DNA from: Clostridia bacterium
GTDB taxonomy: Bacteria > Bacillota > Clostridia > Oscillospirales > CAG-272
Direction: 5' to 3'
Length of the DNA: 11,298 nt
Assembly: GCA_017382555.1 (NCBI GenBank)
Contig: JAFOAB010000146.1
Coordinates: 1-11,298 of the forward strand
Numbering within the stretch: the stretch's first letter is position 1; every line of letters begins with the position of its first letter. A program made the translations under genes and the position numbers. Positions 6,288-11,298 of the stretch are shown here, in pieces. Under the pieces are notes generated by a model. It was not told the origin of the DNA and made no database searches. It saw nothing but the letters and a program-made list of their open reading frames with translations.

Positions 6288-7712
6288 ATGGGCGGTTTTT
6301 TCGGCGCGGTATGTAAGCACGATGCCGTAGAGGACGTATTTTTCGGTACGGACTACCACTCCCACCTCGGCACACGCAGGGGTGGTATGGCGGCATACGG
6401 CGAGGGTATCGGTCTTCAGCGCGAGATTCACAATATTCAAAACTCACCCTTCAGAACGAAGTTTGAAAAAATATTTGAGGAGATGTCGGGCAATTCCGCT
6501 ATCGGCTGTATAAGCGATAGCGACCCGCAGCCTCTTCTTATGCGTTCCGCGCACGGAACCTATGCGATCTGTGCGATCGGAATGATAAATAATGCCGATG
6601 AGCTTATCGAAAAGTACCTCTGCGAAAGCGGCGGACACTTCACAACGATGACAAGCGGCAAGATAAACTGGACAGAGCTTGTTGCCGCAATAATCGGCAG
6701 AAAAGAAACTATGACCGAGGGTATCAAGTTTGCGCAGAGCCAGATAGACGGCTCCATCTCCATTCTGATACTCAAGGATAACGGAAACATCATAGCCGCA
6801 CGTGACCGCCTGGGCAGGACCCCCGTAATTATCGGAAAGAACGAGGGCGGCTGTTGCGCTTCGTTTGAGTCCTTTGCTTTCCAAAAGCTCGGCTACGAAA
6901 CGGAGCACGAGCTTGGCCCCGGCGAGATCGTTGAATTGACAAGCGACGGATATACCGTGCTTGCCGAGCCCGGCAAGGAGATGAAGATCTGCTCCTTCCT
7001 TTGGACGTATTACGGATACTCCTCCTCCAACTACGAGGGCGTGAACGTAGAGGCAATGAGATACCGCGACGGTAACATCCTTGCAAAAGCAGATAAGGAA
7101 AGCGGACTTCTTGACGATATCGACTACATCGGCGGATTCCCCGATTCCGGTACTCCTCACGCAATAGGCTATGCAAATGCCTGCGGTGTTCCGTTTGCAA
7201 GACCTTATATCAAGTACACTCCCACGTGGGCACGTAGCTTTACTCCCGCAAAGCAGGTGGACAGAAACCGCGTTGCAAAGATGAAGCAGATCCCCATAAA
7301 GGAGCTTATTGAAAACAAAAAGCTTCTGTTCGTTGACGATTCCATCGTAAGAGGAACTCAGCTTAGGGAGACTGTGGAATTTCTCCACGAGCACGGCGCA
7401 AAGGAAGTTCATATGCGAAGTGCCTGCCCTCCCATTATGTACTGCTGTAAGTACCTTAACTTCTCCCGCGCTAACAGCGAAATGGACCTGATCGCCCGCA
7501 GGGTGATTATGGAGCTTGAGGGTGAAGCGGGCTTTGATTACATCGAAGAGTACAGCGACGGAACGACCGATCGCGGCAAAAACCTCAGACGTGCGCTTTG
7601 CGAGAAGTTCCAGTTTGATTCGCTTGAGTTCCAAACCCTTGAGGGAATCGTAAAATCCATCGGAATTGACGAGTGCAAGCTTTGCACCTACTGCTGGACG
7701 GGCAAGGAATAA
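6288..7712 (+). CDS. purF: PurF-type amidophosphoribosyltransferase lacking the glutaminase nucleophile
   Basis: PurF normally moves the amide nitrogen of glutamine onto PRPP to start purine synthesis. This 474-residue protein has both domains, but its first residues are MGGFFGAV where the family has MCGIxG, so the Ntn nucleophile Cys1 is absent. A stop codon directly upstream rules out a longer start, and AAGGAG at 6276-6281 supports the ATG at 6288. Other glutaminase residues are changed too: the GHVRY arginine is S76, the HNGN asparagine is I97, and the TSDSE aspartate has no equivalent. The transferase domain is intact, with KLLFVDDSIVRGTQ (D350-D351). So are the four cysteines matching the Bacillus 4Fe-4S ligands (C235, C387, C466, C469; CTYCWTGK at the end). 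It probably uses free ammonia or a partner glutaminase; this is an inference. Confidence 0.9.
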   Translation: MGGFFGAVCKHDAVEDVFFGTDYHSHLGTRRGGMAAYGEGIGLQREIHNIQNSPFRTKFEKIFEEMSGNSAIGCISDSDPQPLLMRSAHGTYAICAIGMINNADELIEKYLCESGGHFTTMTSGKINWTELVAAIIGRKETMTEGIKFAQSQIDGSISILILKDNGNIIAARDRLGRTPVIIGKNEGGCCASFESFAFQKLGYETEHELGPGEIVELTSDGYTVLAEPGKEMKICSFLWTYYGYSSSNYEGVNVEAMRYRDGNILAKADKESGLLDDIDYIGGFPDSGTPHAIGYANACGVPFARPYIKYTPTWARSFTPAKQVDRNRVAKMKQIPIKELIENKKLLFVDDSIVRGTQLRETVEFLHEHGAKEVHMRSACPPIMYCCKYLNFSRANSEMDLIARRVIMELEGEAGFDYIEEYSDGTTDRGKNLRRALCEKFQFDSLEFQTLEGIVKSIGIDECKLCTYCWTGKE

Positions 7713-7746
7713 GCCCGCATATCTCAATTAAGAAAGGAATAATGAA

Positions 7747-8793
7747 ATGCATTCTAATTCTAAATCCGACAGCTATGCAGCTGCAGGTGTTGATATTACC
7801 GCGGGCTACAAAGCCGTAGAGCTTATGAAGCAGCATATTGCGCGTACGCGCAATGCGGGTTGCCTTGACGACGTTGGAGGCTTTGGCGGTTGCTTCGCTC
7901 TTCCTATGGGAATGGAGGAGCCCGTGCTTGTTTCCGGCACCGACGGTTGCGGAACCAAGGTTAAGCTTGCTATCCTTATGGACAAGCACGATACCATCGG
8001 TATCGATGCCGTTGCAATGTGTGTAAACGATATTATCTGCTGCGGTGCAAAGCCCCTCTTCTTCCTTGATTACATTGCGTGCGGAAAGAACTATCCCAAA
8101 AAGATCGCCGCTATCGTAAGCGGTGTGGCAGAGGGCTGCGTTCAGTCCGGTGCCGCTCTTATCGGCGGTGAGACCGCAGAGCACCCCGGTCTTATGCCCG
8201 TAGAGGACTACGACCTTGCAGGCTTTGCAGTTGGTATCGTTGACAAGAAAAAGATCATCGACAATACCAAGATGAAGGCGGGCGACGTTGTTATCGCGCT
8301 TCCTTCCACCGGTATCCACTCCAACGGCTTCTCCCTTTGCCGTAAGGTATTCGATATCGACAATAATAACCCCGAGCTTTACGTTCCCAAGGCAGAGCTT
8401 GGCGGCAGAACCATCGGTGAGGCACTTCTTACCCCCACCAGAATCTACGTTAAGTCCATTCTCGCTCTTATCGAGAAGGTAGCCGTTAAGGGTATTTCCC
8501 ACATCACCGGCGGCGGCTTCTACGAGAATATTCCGAGAAGCATTCCCGACGGCCTCGGCGCGAAGATAGATAAGGCCGCAGTTCGCGTGCTTCCCATCTT
8601 CGACATCATCGCAAAGACCGGTAATATCCCCGAAAGAGATATGTACAACACCTATAATATGGGTGTCGGTATGAGCGTTGTCGTAAGTAAGGATGACGTT
8701 GACACCGCACTTGAGATCCTCAAGGCACACGGTGAGGACGCATACGTTATCGGTGAGATCGTAGAATCCGAGGAGAAGATAGAAATATGCTGA
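7747..8793 (+). CDS. purM: phosphoribosylformylglycinamidine cyclo-ligase (AIR synthetase)
   Basis: PurM closes the imidazole ring of FGAM to give AIR, using ATP. The protein has 348 residues, the normal length. Family motifs in order are YAAAGVDITAGYKAVELMK, SGTDGCGTKVKLA, AMCVNDIICCGAKPLFFLDY, GGETAEHPGLMP, STGIHSNGFSLCR, and HITGGGFYENIPR. The start at 7747 has AAAGGA shortly upstream (about 7733-7738); another ATG at 7742 is out of frame. It lies 34 bases after purF. Its end overlaps the next gene by seven bases (8787-8793), which implies translational coupling to the membrane protein that follows. Confidence 0.96.
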   Translation: MHSNSKSDSYAAAGVDITAGYKAVELMKQHIARTRNAGCLDDVGGFGGCFALPMGMEEPVLVSGTDGCGTKVKLAILMDKHDTIGIDAVAMCVNDIICCGAKPLFFLDYIACGKNYPKKIAAIVSGVAEGCVQSGAALIGGETAEHPGLMPVEDYDLAGFAVGIVDKKKIIDNTKMKAGDVVIALPSTGIHSNGFSLCRKVFDIDNNNPELYVPKAELGGRTIGEALLTPTRIYVKSILALIEKVAVKGISHITGGGFYENIPRSIPDGLGAKIDKAAVRVLPIFDIIAKTGNIPERDMYNTYNMGVGMSVVVSKDDVDTALEILKAHGEDAYVIGEIVESEEKIEIC

Positions 8794-9395
8794 GGAAGCT
8801 CTCAGACGGCCTGCTTGCGGGCTTTATGGTTTCCTTCGGAAGCGCTATCTTTCTTGCGTGTGACGTAAAATACGTCGGCGCCTTCCTCTTCTGCATTGCG
8901 CTCGTAGTTATCTGTAACGAGGGCTACAACCTTTTCACCGGTAAGGTTGGCTATATGGTGGAAAACCATAAAAAAGAGGATTTCTCCCTTCTTCTTATTG
9001 GACTTTTCGGTAATGCAGTCGTTACCTGCCTTGCGGGTATGGCGATTGCTTACGCGGTTCCGGAGATTGGGGAAAAGGCACTTGTGCTTTGCACAGCAAA
9101 GCTTGAGCAGGAGTTCTTCCAGACGCTTATCCGCGCTATTTTCTGCGGAATTCTGATGTATCTTGCGGTATGCCTCTTTAAGGAGCATCACACTCCTCTC
9201 GGCATTTTCTTCTGTATTCCCGTATTCAGCTTAAGCGGATACGAGCATTCCATCGCAAATATGTTTTATTTCGGTGCTTCGGGCATCGTAAGCCTTGAGG
9301 CGTTTAAATTTATTTGTGTTGCAATTCTCGGCAATTCTATCGGCGGAATGCTTTTCCCCGTGCTAAAGCTTCCGAGAAAGTTAGGTAATAAATGA
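8787..9395 (+). CDS. small formate/nitrite transporter (FNT) family membrane protein
   Basis: This 202-residue protein has six hydrophobic segments (about 8-25, 28-52, 67-92, 107-130, 133-158 and 172-195). Its motifs fit the FocA/NirC/FNT channel family: NLFTGKVGYM in the position of the omega loop, SGYEHSIANMFYFG with H154 where FocA has its central histidine (H209), and ILGNSIGGMLF in the last helix. Family members form pentameric pores for formate, nitrite or hydrosulfide. It is shorter than the usual 250-280 residues, mainly in loops and termini. It overlaps purM by seven bases and purN by four, so it is embedded in the purine operon. PurN and the AICAR transformylase downstream both use 10-formyl-tetrahydrofolate, so formate import for one-carbon supply is the natural guess. 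Substrate and direction are inferred from context, not shown. Confidence 0.82.
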   Translation: MLRKLSDGLLAGFMVSFGSAIFLACDVKYVGAFLFCIALVVICNEGYNLFTGKVGYMVENHKKEDFSLLLIGLFGNAVVTCLAGMAIAYAVPEIGEKALVLCTAKLEQEFFQTLIRAIFCGILMYLAVCLFKEHHTPLGIFFCIPVFSLSGYEHSIANMFYFGASGIVSLEAFKFICVAILGNSIGGMLFPVLKLPRKLGNK

Positions 9396-10027
9396 AAAAG
9401 GCAAGAATAGCCGTTCTCGTTTCGGGCGGCGGAACAAATCTTCAGGCGCTTATAGATGCACAGCATCGCGGCGAGCTCGGTAACGGCGAGATCGCTCTCG
9501 TCCTTTCCTCCAAGCCCGACGTTTACGCGCTTGAGAGAGCAAAAAATAACGATATCCCCTCCGTTGTCGTTGCGCGCAAGGAGTATTCCGATATTGCGGA
9601 GTATTCAAGGGCGCTGACGGATACGCTTGTAGCGGCAAATATCGACCTTGTGGTACTTGCCGGCTTCCTTACTATAATTGACGAGCAGGTCTACGAGGCG
9701 TTTACGAACAAGATATTAAACGTACATCCCGCGCTCATCCCCTCATTTTGCGGCAAGGGCTTTTACGGACTTCACGTACACGAGGCGGCGCTTGAAAAGG
9801 GCGTAAAGCTTTCGGGCGCTACCGTCCACATCGTTACTCCCGAGTGCGATGCGGGTCCCATTGTGCTTCAGAAGGCGGTTGAGGTAAAGCAGGATGACAC
9901 CCCCGAAACACTCCAGAGAAGAATAATGGAGGAGGCCGAGTGGAAGATACTTCCCGAGGCTGTAAGGCTGTTCTGCAACGGACTTATCACCGTTGAAAAT
10001 AATAAGGTATACATAAAAGGAGAATAA
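9392..10027 (+). CDS. purN: glycinamide ribonucleotide (GAR) formyltransferase
   Basis: PurN transfers the formyl group of 10-formyl-tetrahydrofolate to GAR. The protein has 211 residues. The N-terminal phosphate loop is IAVLVSGGGTNLQALID. The catalytic set is N110-x-H112 in LNVHPALIPSF and D153 in TPECDAGPIVLQ, matching N106, H108 and D144 of E. coli, with a slightly longer loop (CGKGFYG) between them. The ATG at 9392 overlaps the stop of the FNT-family gene as ATGA and has no clear Shine-Dalgarno sequence (only TTAGG nearby). Translation therefore probably depends on ribosomes ending the upstream gene, which would tie PurN output to the channel protein. Confidence 0.96.
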   Translation: MKKARIAVLVSGGGTNLQALIDAQHRGELGNGEIALVLSSKPDVYALERAKNNDIPSVVVARKEYSDIAEYSRALTDTLVAANIDLVVLAGFLTIIDEQVYEAFTNKILNVHPALIPSFCGKGFYGLHVHEAALEKGVKLSGATVHIVTPECDAGPIVLQKAVEVKQDDTPETLQRRIMEEAEWKILPEAVRLFCNGLITVENNKVYIKGE

Positions 10028-10028
10028 G

Positions 10029-10745
10029 ATGAAGATCTCTAATATTGCTGAAGAGCTTAATTCACTTGCATACCACGGACGCGGTATTATCATAGGCAAG
10101 AGCGCAGACTCCAAGAAGGCAGTAACCGCATATTTCATTATGGGCAGAAGCGAAAACAGCCGTAACCGCGTGTTTGTGGCTGAGGGCGAGGCAATGCGCA
10201 CTAAGGCGTTTGACGAGTCCAAAATGACCGATCCCCACCTTATTATCTACTATCCCGTTCGTGTGCTTGGCAACAAGACCATTGTGACAAACGGCGACCA
10301 GACCGATACCATATACGAGCTTATGGACAAGCAGATGACCTTCGAGCAGGCGCTGCGCACCCGTGAGTTCGAGGATGATAAGCCCAACTTCACCCCCCGT
10401 ATCTCCGGCATCATCCATCGCGAGAACGGTGATATGAACTACGCTATGTCCATTCTTAAGAGCGCAGAGGGCGACGACAGCTCCTGCGAGCGCTTTACAT
10501 ACGCTTACTCCAATCCCATCGCGGGCAAGGCTAAGTTTATCCACACCTATAACGGTGACGGAAATCCGCTTCCTTCCTATGAGGGCGAGCCCAAGACCCT
10601 TATCCTTCCCGACGTGGAGATAGACGAGCTTACCGACCTTATCTGGACCAATCTTAACGCAGATAACAAGGTATCCCTTTTCGTACGCTACATCGATCTC
10701 GCAACCGGCGAGACCGAGACCAGAATCGTTAATAAAAACGCGTGA
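10029..10745 (+). CDS. purO: IMP cyclohydrolase, PurO type
   Basis: This protein should close the ring of FAICAR to IMP, the final step of purine synthesis. It has 238 residues and resembles the PurO family first known from methanogenic archaea, not the MGS-like domain of bifunctional PurH. Visible features are YHGRGIIIGKSAD, AYFIMGRSENSRNRVF, YYPVRVLGNKTIVTNGDQTD, a central FTPRISGIIH, and YNGDGNPLPSYEG. The identification comes from recalled family patterns rather than a search. The start at 10029 is two bases after the purN stop, with AAAAGGAG (10016-10022) upstream. The adjacent gene is an AICAR transformylase without its own cyclohydrolase domain, which strongly supports this role. Confidence 0.88.
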   Translation: MKISNIAEELNSLAYHGRGIIIGKSADSKKAVTAYFIMGRSENSRNRVFVAEGEAMRTKAFDESKMTDPHLIIYYPVRVLGNKTIVTNGDQTDTIYELMDKQMTFEQALRTREFEDDKPNFTPRISGIIHRENGDMNYAMSILKSAEGDDSSCERFTYAYSNPIAGKAKFIHTYNGDGNPLPSYEGEPKTLILPDVEIDELTDLIWTNLNADNKVSLFVRYIDLATGETETRIVNKNA

Positions 10746-10756
10746 GGTGAACAGAA

Positions 10757-11298
10757 ATGAAAGAATTTGAGCTTAAATACGGCTGTAACCCCAATCAGAA
10801 GCCCTCTAAGATATATATGCACGACGGAAGCGATCTCCCCATCGAGATCCTTTGCGGCAGACCCGGCTACATCAACTTCCTTGATGCGTTCAACTCCTGG
10901 CAGCTTGTAAAGGAGCTGAAGGAGGCCCTCGGTCTTCCCGCTGTTACCTCCTTTAAGCACGTAAGCCCCACCTCCGCGGCTGTCGGAATTCCGCTTTCCG
11001 ATAAGCTGAAGAAGGCTTGCTTTGTTGACGATATCGAGGGCCTTGACGAGTCCCCCCTTGCTTGCGCATATGCAAGAGCAAGAGGTACCGACCGTATGTG
11101 CTCCTTCGGTGACTGGGTTGCGCTTTCCGACGTTTGCGACGTTACCACCGCGCTTCTCATCAAGCGCGAGGTAAGCGACGGAGTTATCGCCCCCGGCTAC
11201 GAGCCCGAGGCACTTGAGATACTCAAGTCCAAGAGAAAGGGCAGCTACAACATCGTAAAGATAGACCCCAATTACGTTCCCGCAGAGGCAGAGCATAA
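10757..11298 (+). CDS. purH: stand-alone AICAR transformylase (3' end beyond window)
   Basis: The product formylates AICAR nucleotide (ZMP) with 10-formyl-tetrahydrofolate to give FAICAR. The visible 180 residues begin directly with ELKYGCNPNQKPSKIYM, which in ordinary PurH lies at about residue 200, after the cyclohydrolase domain. That N-terminal domain is therefore absent by gene design, not by truncation: there is a good start with GAGGTGA (10744-10750) six bases before the ATG. Other signatures are GRPGYINFLDAFNSWQLVK, the SFKHVSP motif with the catalytic K67-H68 pair, ARARGTDRMCSFGDWVALSD and KREVSDGVIAPGY. The frame is open to the last base; the CAT-AA at the end is not a completed in-frame stop. 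ZMP, its substrate, is also the riboswitch ligand at the head of the operon. Confidence 0.94.
   Translation, partial: MKEFELKYGCNPNQKPSKIYMHDGSDLPIEILCGRPGYINFLDAFNSWQLVKELKEALGLPAVTSFKHVSPTSAAVGIPLSDKLKKACFVDDIEGLDESPLACAYARARGTDRMCSFGDWVALSDVCDVTTALLIKREVSDGVIAPGYEPEALEILKSKRKGSYNIVKIDPNYVPAEAEH

Noticed and set aside
6288..7712. purF as a decaying pseudogene
   Set aside because: There is no frameshift or stop, the transferase and Fe-S residues are intact, and codon use matches the neighbours. Only the glutaminase residues differ, which points to a specialised form.
6444..8730. Long - strand open frames opposite purF (427 codons) and purM (381 codons)
   Set aside because: Same cause: shadows of strongly biased genes. 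Neither has a plausible ribosome binding site or recognisable motif.
1..11298. CRISPR arrays, tRNA or rRNA genes, insertion sequences, phage or defence genes
   Set aside because: None seen. Apart from the 255-base leader before purE, the window is packed with nucleotide-biosynthesis genes.

Overview
The window is a nucleotide-biosynthesis locus read entirely on the + strand, from a low-to-moderate GC Firmicute, most likely an uncultured gut-type Clostridia (Oscillospirales-like). The organism call is an inference. It rests on the strong AAGGAG ribosome binding sites, a consensus sigma-A promoter, a ZTP riboswitch, a type-B PyrD, and the particular forms of PurF, PurC and PurO that I recall from that group.

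Region 1 (1-4772) is the 3' part of a pyrimidine operon: pyrD (5' end missing), pyrF, pyrE, pyrB and then an IMP dehydrogenase gene (guaB). The genes overlap or lie within about 15 bases of each other. They cover dihydroorotate to UMP, plus the aspartate transcarbamoylase step and the first step from IMP to GMP. PyrB carries a C-terminal zinc ribbon whose four cysteines have exactly the spacing of E. coli PyrI, but the nucleotide-binding regulatory domain is absent. The IMP dehydrogenase matches, residue number for residue number, the active site of the Tritrichomonas foetus enzyme as I remember it. Codon use changes sharply inside pyrF, near 900-960: everything upstream is CTG/GTG/GAA-rich, everything downstream CTT/GTT/GAG-rich.

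Region 2 (4773-5027) is the control region of the purine operon. It holds a consensus promoter (TTGACA, 17 bases, TATAAT), a perfect 8-base inverted repeat at the expected transcription start, a ZTP (pfl-type) riboswitch with all helices and the pseudoknot visible, and an overlapping intrinsic terminator just before purE.

Region 3 (5028-11298) is the purine operon: purE, purC, purF, purM, a small formate/nitrite-transporter-family membrane protein, purN, a purO-type IMP cyclohydrolase, and a stand-alone AICAR transformylase that runs off the window. The usual bifunctional PurH is therefore replaced by two separate proteins. PurF has lost its glutaminase nucleophile (Met-Gly-Gly in place of Met-Cys-Gly) but keeps its PRPP site and its iron-sulfur cysteines. 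The formate-channel relative sits between purM and purN, in an operon whose PurN and AICAR transformylase both consume formyl-tetrahydrofolate. The riboswitch is expected to sense ZMP/ZTP, the substrate of the transformylase, and so to switch the operon on when formyl groups run short. purD, purL, purK and purB are not in the window.
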